This document shows, piece by piece, positions 26,238 through 36,665 of a stretch of 64,000 nt of DNA; the stretch's first letter is position 1; each line of letters starts with the position of its first letter. A program made the position numbers and the translations under genes. Source of the DNA: Isoetes taiwanensis (lineage: Eukaryota > Streptophyta > Lycopodiopsida > Isoetales > Isoetaceae); contig JAJEKV010000161.1 of NCBI GenBank assembly GCA_021234155.1, positions 897,316 to 961,315 of the forward strand, read 5' to 3'. A model generated the notes under the pieces. It worked only from the letters and a program-made list of their open reading frames with translations, was not told where the DNA came from and ran no database searches.

Positions 26238-27090
26238 TCCCCATGAATTTTATCTAATACGTTTGCTTGAAATTACTGTAAAAATATGTCATTTTTATAA
26301 GGCGGAATATCGTCCAGGTTTCGCGGAGCGGCGCCGCTAACCTCCTAACCAGCATCCTCTGCTTTTGCTGCTCTAGTGTTTACCTTGTTTCGATTCTGGC
26401 CTCCCACAGTGGGCTCCTTCTTCTCTGATCTAGATCCGGCCTCATTGCCTGACTGACTCTTGCCGTTTGTTTTCTTCTTGGCGCAGGTCGTGCAGCAAGC
26501 CAGAAACGGATTACCCTTTGTTTATCTTTGCCCATCGCTGTTTAGGAGCTAAGTCAAGCAATTTTTTCCTTCTATCTTCTCTGCCATAGCCGTTGAAACG
26601 GATTATCCTCGGTTTATTTTTCCCCATCGCCGTATCAGAAGAAGATTACAGCTCGTTCTGTTTCAGAAGAAGATTGCAGCACTGTGTTAACTGCTTTGGC
26701 TCCATGTCTTGGATATCTTGACAACTCTGATAAATCCCCTTCTAAGGACTGCTGCTCCTCGTTATCTAATGTTAGCAAACAAGCCCGGCTTGCCTCTGTT
26801 CCGGCTTTTCCAGCGGAGGAGGCAGTGCTGCTGCCGGATTAAATCTTAATGCAACTAGAGAGACTTTGTTGCCTAAGGTCTGTAAACTCAATCTTGATGC
26901 TAGCCAGTGTAAAAGTAAGTCTTTTTTTTGGAATGCTTGTTCTAATTCATACGTTTTTTATCTGATATAAGGAAGATTGAAGGAAGAAAGGGCACGCCAT
27001 AGCCGTTGAACAGAAGCCTCTCCCAAAAACTCTGCCGGAAATATTTTTAACGTACGTAATTTCAGCAAATGTTTTTTACGTTTTGATAAT
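26238..27090. other. Intervening DNA, no gene recognised
   Basis: The part at about 26,265-26,335 resembles 25,308-25,375 (AATTACTGTAAA... then GGCG...), as though the upstream segment of the preceding unit were duplicated. The rest is C/T-rich leader-like sequence without a sustained reading frame. Confidence 0.4.
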
Positions 27091-27235
27091 TTCCGGCCGT
27101 CGACATTCCGGCCGGAAAGTTCCGAGGCGGCGCCGCCAGCCGAGGCGGTGCCACTCGCGGCTCCGCCGCTCGTGCGCCGCCTCGGCTGGCGGCGCCGCCT
27201 CGGAACTTTACCGGCCGGAATCTCTCCGGCCGGAA
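27091..27235. repeat. GC-rich foldback 2
   Basis: Inverted arms 27,091-27,151 and 27,174-27,235 share the GGCGGCGCCGCCAGCC core and the ACTCGCGGCTCCGCCGCTCG loop with foldback 1. The outer arm parts (TTCCGGCCG) differ. The two copies look like members of one foldback family. Confidence 0.85.
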
Positions 27236-27479
27236 ATTTATCTAATACATATCTAAACTATATAATTGCTATAGGCAAGATGCCGTGAGAATATACGTTT
27301 ATATTCTTTCTTATTTGAGTGACACGTCTTTAAGTTCGTCCGGGAAAAAAAAAATCAAGAAAAGCATAAAATAAAGAATTACACGGGCAACAAGCGCCCA
27401 GCCCTACCGCTTTCCGGGAAGATGGCTTCTAATCCTTAGTTTAGAGGATGGATACACGAATTGTTGGATCGTCTGAGAG

Positions 27480-27758
27480 ATAAAAGGCTGCCGTGTTGAG
27501 TCGAAAGTGCAACTGGATTATTATTATTGCGAGATCTCTCGCTGCGAGGTGATAGAGCTGAAAAAGACAAAGCCGAGATTGCGGGATTGTCAAAATAGAC
27601 AGAGAATCCGGAGAGGGAAACATTGTTTTAATAGCGTAATTAAGAATGTAATTCGCCTTGCTAAAAAGTCTGAGCTTTTTGGGGATTATGTTGCCGGACA
27701 AATTGGCCTTGCAAAAGATACATTAGAAGCCCAAAGATTTGGCGGATGTTGCAAATGA
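27480..27758 (+). other. Unassigned open frame of ~90 codons
   Basis: An open, basic, helix-rich stretch (…YYYCEISRCEVIELKK…) followed by a second open part. No family recognised. It lies upstream of the dioxygenase fragment and may be another captured exon or unrelated. Confidence 0.3.
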
Positions 27759-27989
27759 ATATCTTTTGGGATAAGAGCAGGCGACGATAACCCGGAGAAG
27801 ATTCGAACATTCCTTTGTTGACGAGAATCGGGCCGAAGGCAACCAGAAATTCCGGTAAGTTGTATATGCAACCAAAACTTTTTAAAATGTTTCGAGACGT
27901 TAGTTAGTCTAAAGGATTTTAACCCCGTTTTTTTTTTATTTTAGGAACGTTGATGTAATATGGAAATACTATCTGGCCAGGGGAGGCAC

Positions 27990-28310
27990 TTGGCGAGGCT
28001 TGTGGAACCGCTTTCTCGATAGTCTTGGGCTGGAAAGGAGCACATTTACTCAACATTTTGAGAAATCTTCAGCTAGTGTTAGATGGAACTATTATCGACC
28101 ATGTCCAAAACCATCTATGCTCGGGCCTTCACCCACATTCGGGGTCTCAATGCCATGACTATATTGTATCGAGACAATGTAGGAGGCTTGCAGATTTTGC
28201 AAAGATGGCAAGTGGATTGGTGTCAAGCCTAGGCCCTCCCTCATCATCATTAATGTGGGGGCAATCATGTCAATGTGCATATATTCTCGGCATTTGCTTG
28301 ACCAAGTAAG
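27990..28310 (+). pseudogene. 2-oxoglutarate/Fe(II) dioxygenase fragment
   Basis: Conceptual translation shows the conserved linker SLGLERSTF, then NYYRPCPKP, then LGPSPTFG at the position of the family's LGLSPHSD, then NVGGLQI, then KDGKWIGVKP and NVGAI. Each piece is in order but in alternating frames, and the iron-binding His-x-Asp is lost. Plant enzymes of this family (flavonoid, gibberellin and alkaloid oxygenases) are about 330-370 residues; only the middle ~100 remain. It lies inside the large inverted repeat, upstream of ARF-like exons, consistent with capture and decay. The family assignment is firm; the subfamily is not. Confidence 0.75.
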
Positions 28311-29085
28311 CTCCTCTTGTGTTTGCTCATGTTTCTAACATGGATATATCATCTTTCGGGCTCATTCTTATGCCGGTTTGAGCATTTGCAGCTTGGGATT
28401 CTTTTGAAGATGGGAGGACTGGACCAATTCGTATTAATATGGCATTGTTGCCCCCTGTAGGATATTGGGCATCGGCAAACTCGTGTGGAATGAGGTAAAT
28501 TATCCGAATATCAAAATGTGTTGTAGGTCCGATATTTGATTAAGGTCATGTCCTTTACATGCTCGCAGATTCTCAATTTTTGTTCCTACTTTTTGTCTAT
28601 GAGTTTAAAAATATTACTTGAGCATGCTATGATTGCCAATCACAATCAAGTGAAGGATCCGCTCAAAGGCCAAAGATTTATTTCGCAAATGATGGGAGAA
28701 ACCATGGCTTTGCACTAACTTTTGGTTGTGGTATTTGCGGGGAGCTTGAATTGATATGGCACCGCGAAATCTGTTTCAACAATGCACTCGGGCTTCGTAT
28801 TTTTGGAACTAGCGAGTAAGGTTTAGATCTGTCTTGCTATTTTTAGAGTTGAGAGTGTCTCCCCGCTTAATGTCTTCAAGCAGGTTTACGCCTCTTTTGC
28901 AATATGCTAGCCGAGCACCGCAATAAGGCTTCGGCCTCTTTCCATAATATCGAGCCGAGTTTGCATTAGGGGCCCCACATCATAGGTTATCTCCGCTTGC
29001 TTGAAGAGCCTTTTGCCTCCATATCAAGTACCTGGTTTATTTGAAGTTGTTGTTGATGTTGAAGTAGCTTTCTCAACGTGTAATT
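28311..29085. other. No clear gene
   Basis: Short open frames at 28,536-28,718 and around 28,740-28,820 have no assignable domain. This may be further dioxygenase or unrelated debris. Confidence 0.35.
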
Positions 29086-29097
29086 TCATATTTGCAG

Positions 29098-29215
29098 TTG
29101 ACAAAAATTCCCTGGATTCTGAAACATGGCATGCATGTGCTGGACCACTTGTGTGCCTTCCTCAAATGGGTGACCATGTTGTCTATTTTCCTCAAGTGCA
29201 CATTGAGCGTAATTT
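29098..29215 (+). pseudogene. Auxin response factor N-terminal exon fragment
   Basis: Directly after a splice acceptor-like TTTGCAG, the frame reads [18 protein letters not shown] and then [10 protein letters not shown]. This is the opening of the ARF dimerisation/B3 DNA-binding region (family consensus WHACAGPLV...LP..G..V.YFPQGH). The upstream open sequence is unlike ARF. A second ARF-like piece (GEVYAQT, matching the conserved DEVYAQ) is at about 29,370-29,400 after another acceptor-like CAG. The B3 domain proper is missing. Best read as an exon fragment of an ARF gene within the inverted repeat. Confidence 0.8.
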
Positions 29216-29360
29216 GTGTCGATGTGATGTTATTGTTGTTTCTGTATTGTGCAATTGTTTTTGAGAATTCCTTCAAATTAAGTGTAAGTAATCGGCTTAA
29301 TCCAATATAAAGCACCTTATTTCTTCATTTTGGCATGCCTAATGGTATACATCTTTTACA

Positions 29361-29405
29361 GGCATATCAAGAAAGCGAGGTGAAGTTTATGCACAAACCG
29401 AGTAA
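29361..29405 (+). pseudogene. Second ARF-like exon fragment
   Basis: After TTTTACAG the frame gives ISRKRGEVYAQT and then stops. In ARFs the conserved DEVYAQ lies downstream of WHACAGPL across two introns, so order and spacing fit a decayed ARF gene. Confidence 0.55.
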
Positions 29406-29699
29406 TCCATCGCATAACATTGTTAACTAGATCAGCATCAAGGCTTAATAATGCCCGGAATTCATGAGCTCTTTGTTGAAGGTGCGTGGAGAGTGTGAAG
29501 TAGATGACTTCGTCAATGAAAGATTGACACTGCAGAACTCGATTATGTCCTCAAAACACAACATTCAGTACCTAGTAGGTTTGAGTTGCTTGAACGGGCA
29601 TAATTATAAAAATATGTCAAATGACATATTTACTTTTGGAATGAGTCTGACTCTTCTAGCAGCAGATTCCACTCTGATGGGTATTGAACTCTAATAATG

Positions 29700-30409
29700 G
29701 GTATTGAACTCTAATGGGTTTTTTTTTTTATTTCAAAAGTTTCAGGCCGTCCGATAAAAACAAATCTGAAAGGTTCGATACATGAGGGCCTTGCCACCGT
29801 ACACGTGGCAAAGAAAAGCCACTCCTGTTCACAGCACTGCACCCTGCGATGCAAGATCAGGTTCGACTGGAGCTGCAGATCGGAAGCAAGCCCCGTGATC
29901 CGAACGAGCAAGCAAATAATCGTCTCCTTACGCCCCAGTGATTGTAAAATCTCGCGCCTGGCTGTGAACCTTGTCTCAAAACAGAAAAGTCCAAGATATT
30001 CTTACAGTGTTACTTGCTCAACCTATTTTCAATCCATAAGAATCAATCAGAGAGAATCGATGGCCAAATTAGATGACAGGATAAGAATCCCAAACTCTAG
30101 CACTGCTCTGAATCGGGGTTTGAAAAAAATGGTTCAACAACTAGCTAAACCAAAGTTATCTGTTCACCCAATCTATAGCACTGTAAACCGATGACGGTGG
30201 CTTAATCTCCTTGGGCGATCTGCACTGCGGCTCAACCACGCCCGCACGAAGCCCTGTGTTCAACAAATTCCGCAGGATTCTCGATCACTAAAACTTCCAA
30301 TTCTGTCTCCAATTGTGGACTAACAATTTGGACGGTAAGTAAAAACTTCACCACAACCATTAGACAATCCAACGGCTGCAAGATTTTTCCTTTTTCCCTT
30401 CCAAAGAAA
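29700..30409 (-). repeat. Right arm of the ~0.7-kb inverted repeat
   Basis: Reverse complement of 19,163-19,867. It contains an extra ~40 bp around 29,775-29,815 that the left arm lacks, and it retains CAG/CTG sites that appear altered on the left. Confidence 0.85.
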
Positions 30410-30415
30410 TGATTT

Positions 30416-30558
30416 TAAAACCTTTGTTTGGGTGTGTTAGTGTTATGGCAGATCTTGTGTTTTTGAGCTGGGAAGAAAATAAAAATTCCAAAAACACCAT
30501 GCATAACATATGGACCATTAAGAATGGAGTGCCATAACACACCCAAACAAAGGTTTTA
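30416..30558. mobile_element. MITE with ~30-bp inverted ends
   Basis: It begins AAAACCTTTGTTTGGGTGTG and ends with the complement, giving ~27-30-bp terminal inverted repeats on a 143-bp element with no coding capacity. It lies against the outer end of the inverted-repeat arm, so it may have inserted there. The superfamily is not assignable: the flanking TTTTA-like repeat is too AT-rich. Confidence 0.75.
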
Positions 30559-30857
30559 TTTTTTTTTTTTTTTAGATTTGCTGATTTTTAATTTGCTTAG
30601 AATTTTGAGTAATTGTAGGCATTTTTCTTAGGGACTTACACATTATGTGCGAATAATATGATATATGAAAGAAGGTGTTGGAGGTTGGAATTTTATTTAA
30701 AAATGACAAAGCATAAGGAAGAACTTAAAATGCAATTTACTCATGTAAAAGGCCATGTGCTTTTTAATATTTCGTAACTTGGAAGAACATCATATGAAAA
30801 CACAGAAAACAATGCTAAATAGGAAACGAAACAAAGCACAATGTTTCAGTTTCCACC
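30559..30857. other. Spacer, nothing seen
   Basis: AT-rich, with no ORF or repeat of note apart from the T run after the MITE. Confidence 0.5.
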
Positions 30858-31243
30858 CTATGCACCCATGGTCTGTGGGTGCTCTCGAGCAAGCATGGTG
30901 AATCCTTTAAGATTTCGTACCAAAAGAGCACGAACACGGTTCATCTCAGCCCTAAACACGCGTCGCTCACGTGTCGAGACTTTGACTCGTTCATCGTCCA
31001 TAGCGGTGAAGCATTCTTCAAGAACATCATAAACATTTTTCAATGATATTTGCATCTCTAAGATGTTTCTTCCAGCATGCTTTGCCATCTCCAATGCATC
31101 AAAAAATGGGCCGTTCTCAAGGTCTAGAACATTTTCCAATGCGTTATCAATTTCCTTTTGCTCATCAATGGAGCCATCAGAATCTACATCTATGAAGGGG
31201 GTAAACAGTGATTCACTAGCTTCATCAATATCCCTGTTCGCAC
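30858..31243 (-). CDS. Acidic/helical exon downstream of the Rep gene
   Basis: An open frame of about 128 codons follows a splice acceptor (TGTGTAG, exon from 31,243) and runs to a stop at 30,858. It starts with an acidic stretch (…DVDSDGSIDEQKE…) and continues as amphipathic helix (…RNILEMQISLKNVYDVLEE…). It is co-oriented with the Rep gene, 120 bp downstream of its last frame. It may be the last exon of the same gene or a second small gene; no good donor is visible at the end of the Rep frame. Family unknown. Confidence 0.5.
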
Positions 31244-31363
31244 CTACACATGAGCAAGTATTGTGTCAATAAGATGTGATGAAATAATAAAAAAAGACAA
31301 AACACTACATATTCAAAAGAACGTACTATGCCTAAGAAATAGCCAAAGAATGGTCTTTATAAT

Positions 31364-32786
31364 TTAAGGGGATGTAATCTTGGAATCAGGATCCTCAGGT
31401 GGGTAAAAGGCCGGGGTCTCTGGTTCATACTCAGCGTCCTCCACGTGCAAGGTTCCTGGAAGCTCTGTGTCATAACCATCATCAAGAGGAACACTGCTGC
31501 TTTCAGGACTAGAGAGGGGAGTGCATGAGGCATCAAGCTCATCTAACTTTCTGGCATCGTTCTCATCATCCCAAACCCTTCGCCTTCTTTTCCCCACTCT
31601 ACGTATGGGAACAACGTCACTAGGTAAACCATAGATGACGCAGCGTACATCTTTGATGGAGGCCTGAGTGGGTGTGAGGGTCAAGCGCCATGCTGCTTCT
31701 ACTCGTTCTTGGCTAATGTGTGCGGGGTTAGATGGAAGTACCCAAGCACTAGATAAAATAAACTTCTCGGTTCTCAACATTCGTGCTATGGTGTAGCATA
31801 GACTTGGGGTTCTCTGCTTCCTTCCATGATACAATATGAAATGTTTGGCACGCTGCATCAAGTTTCGATTGTCTAGCGTCACACAATCCTTGATTTCACC
31901 AGCTCCATATAAGGCATACTTATTTTTGCCTTTCTCCATTTGCTCTGCAGTAACCCCCTTTGCATAGTACTTGAAATGCATCTTGCCCATATCCTTAAGG
32001 CAATATCCAAGCATGCCATCGAAACAATGCAACCGTGTATCCTTTAAAGCCTTGCACATGATGACTCCTCCAGGGGGTTTATGCTCAACCCAGTCTAGAG
32101 CATGCTTGAGACGGGAGTTAACTGAGTTAGGGGTTGTCATCTCCATCCTGAAAACACACTGTAGATGCAAATGGTCCAACTCTGATCCTCGCTCCTGTGA
32201 AACCATTCCTGCTATACAATCAGTGTCACGAAACGCACACCTTGGAGTATATGTCCTCCCATATGTCTGTGCCTGCAATGCTTACGGTGACGCTTAAGTC
32301 AAGGACACTGGATGCCTGTGAACTAGGCTTCTTCCCCTTTGCTTTGTTAGCTTTGGCCCTTGCACGCTTCTCCTCTAGAAGCCTTTTCTTCTCCTCTTTA
32401 AGCTTCAGCTTCTCCTCCCTCTCCATGGCGCGTTGTTTTTCCTTCTCCTCTTTACAAAAGCTTGCGAACTCGCGTTGTCCTCTCACTCGCGCTTTCGCAT
32501 GTCATTGAGGGTGATGTCCTTCTTTGGCCTGCCCCTCTTCCTCCCAATAGTTAAAGGTGTCTGAGCGACCATTGGCGGAACAACTACTTCTTCTGCTTGC
32601 ATTGCAAGATCCTCATCCTCTTGCTCAACAAGCGTCGAGCGATGGAAATAAGGGGCTACAAAGAAGACAAATTTGAATCAAAGCTCGCGCGATGCTTGGT
32701 GAACTACTTTCAGGCAATCTACCTTCTTCATCTAAGCAAACTCCTGCAGATCTAGCAGGCCTTCGAGCTTGGCGGCGAAAATTCAT
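31364..32786 (-). CDS. Rep-type HUH endonuclease gene (Replitron-like)
   Basis: Exon 1 starts at ATG 32,786 (basic, Arg-rich) and ends at GAAG before GTAGAT. A 67-bp intron (32,656-32,722) keeps phase into exon 2. Exon 2 then encodes an AT-hook (KRGRPKK, about 32,530), a Lys/Glu-rich coiled coil, the metal-binding HUH motif DHLHLQ (32,161-32,178), and the catalytic-tyrosine motif GYCLKD with Y-x-x-K (32,003-31,994). The tail is Arg-rich and then acidic. HUH plus YxxK is the signature of rolling-circle Rep nickases. No helicase P-loop is present, which fits Replitron-type transposons better than ssDNA-virus Reps. Frames shift near 32,480 and near 32,240-32,280, so it may be a pseudogene or contain sequence errors. 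An endogenous viral Rep is the alternative. Confidence 0.7.
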
Positions 32787-34740
32787 TGTCAACAGAGGGT
32801 AGATGGGAAAAAGCAGGATTGGATTTGGATAAAACAGGGTCTAAGAATGTTTGGATGGGAAAGATCAAAACATTCGGTTTGGATGAAACAGGATTTAGCC
32901 TGAACTGGAGCAGCATCGGCCATGGCAGATGGAATAAACAGGTCAGAAAACAATCCAAAGGTGAGGTCGCCTGTCTTCAATCCAAAGGTGAGGTCGAATG
33001 TCTTCTGTTTGCGCAATATCTTCAGGCTCCAATCGACTTTTGCAGTTTCAAAAGCAGGGGATGCATGCAAACGAAGGCTTACAGCCACTACTTCCAAGGC
33101 TAAAAAAAAAGTCTTTGCATGCTTACCCTTAAGCAAGTCGATCCGGCCCGGTGGCGTGAAACGTAACTTCGATGACGATCCAAACTCAGGGGATAGTTTT
33201 GCTAATCTTAGCAGATAATCATCTGCTCTTCCGCCCTGGTCGCGCGAACAGAGCCCTTTTGGTCTTTTTTTCTTCTTTTGGTTTAACAACCACCAATCGT
33301 ATAGTGCCACCTCAAACCTTTATAATATAATTTCAATGGCTAAAATCAACTGCTGCATGCTTTTCAACCAATGCTTTAAAAAAAAACCCCAAACATCCAA
33401 TCCAATGGTTAACCAAGGCATTTTTCAATTTTTCTTTTTCTTTCCCCCACCAAGAACCGAAATAATCATTTGGGGAACCTTATAGCAGCAGCTTTTTTTG
33501 AAATGCACATAGATTTATTATTGAGTAATTGCATAGCCCTGGTAGAAATAGGTAAAATTGTGAGCAAAACTTTTATTCAGTGTTTATTCTGTGAGAACAT
33601 CAAGGCAACATAATTTAAATGGCGATTTTGCACCATATAAGAGTTCGGCTTTACAACTTTCTAGCCATAACTTCTGACCAGGGCGAATAAAGGCTAGAGG
33701 AGTTGGACCTCAGGAAAGGAAAGTAAAGGATGCAGTTATAATCAGTGATCGACAAATTCCGGGGAAGTCCTACAACCTGCCGGTTAGATTTGAAAATTTC
33801 CGCTTCAAATCTCAAGCAAGAGGAAATATCGCCGAACAAGAATTGTGCTAATTATATGTAATTGAGAGAAGATTCCGGACCAATCTTGAAAAAAGATATG
33901 GTTCATCCGGTTAGGTATAAGTGTGGCAGGAAACGGGCCTGTTAGGATTAAAAACTTTGTCGAACACTGGTTATAATATGTCGCATGGAAAACATGAAAG
34001 AGTTAAGGTTTAAATTCTTAGCAAGTTTTGGTGGCACACCATAATGGTGAAAGCACATGTCACTAATTGCCAAAAAGTTTGGATGAAGCTCCTTGAATTT
34101 AACGAAAAAAGAAAAACCTATTTTGGTGCTTTAGAACCTAGATTTCTTGCACACATGTGGATTTGGTAGCCATGGGTAGGGGGCAAAGTCCCATAGGTTT
34201 GGATTGTTAAATTGATTGTAAGAGACTGGATTCTGGACCTTGGCCATGACAACAATGGAAAGTAACAACATTGAACTATTATTAGAACTTGACTATATTA
34301 CGGCAATGTACTTTGAAATGTAACCTTCAGCTCCACATTATTCAAATTGTATGAGTTAAATTTTGGGCACCATGGGGTATTAATTCTTATATCTACAGTA
34401 TTTGGTATTTAAGTGCCCTGGTGAAGAATATATAACTGTTGTACAATTTGTAGCTTGTGGTAAAGTACAACCTTCACAAAGTGCACGTATAAGCAAACAA
34501 CCAACTAATTCCACATTTACCATCTTCCACGAGCTTTATCATACATCCTTGAGCTCATGTCATAGACATGCACTTTCGATTGCAGAGCACCGTAGACATG
34601 ATCCGATTCAAGAATAACCACCGTATGATCATTAGTGTTCTCAAACCCCAGCTTCAACAATGACAGTGCTCGGGAAGTGGTTTTGGCTTGATTTTGCTTT
34701 TGTCATACCGTAACCTGTTGAGAATCTAGATGAAACTTCA
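32787..34740. other. Upstream region of Rep and spacer, no gene recognised
   Basis: From 32,790 to 33,300 lies the putative Rep promoter side, with repeats of a GGATGAAACAGG/GGATAAAACAGG-type motif and of CAATCCAAAGGTGAGGTCG (twice, near 32,955 and 32,980). A minus-strand frame at 32,789-33,310 has no recognisable domain. 33,310-34,740 is AT-rich without a gene. Confidence 0.4.
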
Positions 34741-34754
34741 TTGAATCTAAGGTG

Positions 34755-35268
34755 ACTATCTGAGTTATGGCGGTCATATGCATGAATAATGTATGCTTAG
34801 GTGACTCAAACAGAGTTATGGCAGCAGCATCTCAAACAGAGTTATGGCAGCATTTGGAGTCCTTTTGGCAGCTAAGGTGACTCAAACAGAGTTATGGCTT
34901 AGCTAGGCTGACTAAAACAGAGTTATGGCAGTCATGTGCATGACTAATGTATACCAACATCCTACTGCACCGTGGACCACTTCTCTATATGTTAAATGAA
35001 ATAAGATCGCATGAAATTGCATTCAATACCTCCAGATTGATCAATCTTCAAATATCATTTGGTAATATCATTTGGTAGATCAGGCACAAGGTTCACCAAA
35101 CTGCCAATTGCATCAGGGACAAGCTATTGGCAAACCAAAGGTTAATAAACTGAATCCATATGAGATATTAAAATTAATGGAACAGTGACCTTCACTATCT
35201 CAAACAGAGTTATGGCAGAGTTATAGCTTAGCTAAGGTGACTAAAACAGAGTTATGGCAGCCATGTGT
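34755..35268. repeat. Dispersed AAACAGAGTTATGGCAG repeats
   Basis: The core ACAGAGTTATGGC occurs about six times between 34,810 and 35,261, with a degenerate first copy near 34,762. Several copies are preceded by AAGGTGACT and followed by CATGTGCATGA-like sequence, so the original unit was perhaps 60-70 bp. Spacing is irregular, unlike a CRISPR or a satellite. Confidence 0.7.
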
Positions 35269-35659
35269 CTAATATGCATCTACTTTTATGTAATTAATTT
35301 ATGTGGTCTAATTTATGCGCCTTCTTATCAAGGTGTTGGAGGTTTTGGTGCTTCTATGTTGGTCACATAGAGGGACTTTACTATAGATGGTATTGAAGAT
35401 TCAAGTCCGTTGTTTGAGGAACATGTTAGCGTATATGTTAAATTTTAGTCATAGTCCTTCGTTGTTTCATGATATTCTTGAGCTGCCATTATTGTCTAGC
35501 AACTACTCTTTGTCCAAGATACTACTCGAATCCTTCCATTATTGTCCAGAATAAACCTAGGCCATCATTAGTAACCCTTGGCCTGATTTGAATCTGTTTT
35601 TGGGCAGCAAACAACTTCTAATTTTGAGAAAAGTGATACTTCTTGTGCTGATATTCCAT

Positions 35660-36240
35660 CCTCTTCCAAACGGAAGAGGTCCAGAAATTGGTCACTTGAG
35701 GAGACTAGATTTCTTGTTCAATTAAAAAACGATGGCTGGATAGCATTGGAAGCCTCATCCGCACGAAAAAAATGAGCCGTAATTAGATGGCAAAAAAATT
35801 GCAGATAAAATGATTGAGAATGGTTATACAGATCGTGATGCAAATGGTTGTCGTGCAAAATATGAAAAGCTGATTGGCGAGTATAAACAACTCATGACTT
35901 CAATAAGAGGACAGGAATGCCAGAGTATTTCTCGTTGTCAAAGATTGAAAAGAAAAATTATAAACTTCCAATTTTGGAGGAGAGCATTTATATGATCTTT
36001 AATTCTTTTCAATCAAGTAGGCCGAATGTGGATCCAGCAAATGTTGCAGACACTAGCAGGGCAGCTAGTGAAGGGGATCACCATCCCATTGGCATTGGCG
36101 AGGAGGCTTCATCAGGAAACGTAGAGCAAGTAATGTTAGCTCATTGTCAAAGATGGTTGCCGAACACAATAAGCAACTCATGGATATGATGGAAGCCCAC
36201 TTTGAAAAAACATTGGAAAAAGAGAAACTTCAACTCCATC
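35660..36240 (+). pseudogene. Trihelix/Myb-SANT-like DNA-binding protein pseudogene
   Basis: The frame starts with a basic KRKRSRNWSLEETRFLVQL (first helix with its Trp), loses frame at an A7 run near 35,768, and resumes as KIADKMIENGYTDRDANGC followed by RAKYEKLIGEYKQL, the second and third helices of a Myb/SANT-like domain. A second shift near 35,905 leads to PEYFSLSKIEKKNYKLP, a segment common after this domain in plant trihelix and Harbinger-type proteins. The tail is acidic and low complexity. Two shifts and a stop make it a pseudogene. No DDE nuclease is nearby. Confidence 0.7.
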
Positions 36241-36665
36241 ATGTTTTGGTTGGAGCCATAGCGTAAAAATGGGCAATTATTTTGCAACAAGAGAATGCCG
36301 ACCACCTTCAGGTTCATTCATTATTTTATTATTGGGCTTCCATATAAAGACTTGCTAAGAATTGTTGTTTTGCAGGATGAAGTACAATGCTTGCTCACGT
36401 TATGAAGGCCTTATGAAATGTCAAATCCTGATAGAACTCTGGAAATATGAAACTCAAACATTTTTTTGATAGTCATGAATATCATGATAAATTGTTGACA
36501 AGTCATGATATTGTTGATAAACTCTAGTAGAAAATCTAAATTGGTGTTATTAGCAGGGTTGCCTAACCCTTGCGGGTAGCAACCGTGCAATTCTAAGCTA
36601 TCCACGTGGCAGGCCACGTCAGCCAAAATGATTGTAAGCCGTCGGATTCTAAATTTTTCAATCCC

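Noticed and set aside
29805-30194. 129-codon open frame in the inverted-repeat arm
   Set aside because: It is not open in the other arm and has no domain.
34755-35268. CRISPR-like array
   Set aside because: Irregular spacing, variable repeats, plant DNA and no cas genes.
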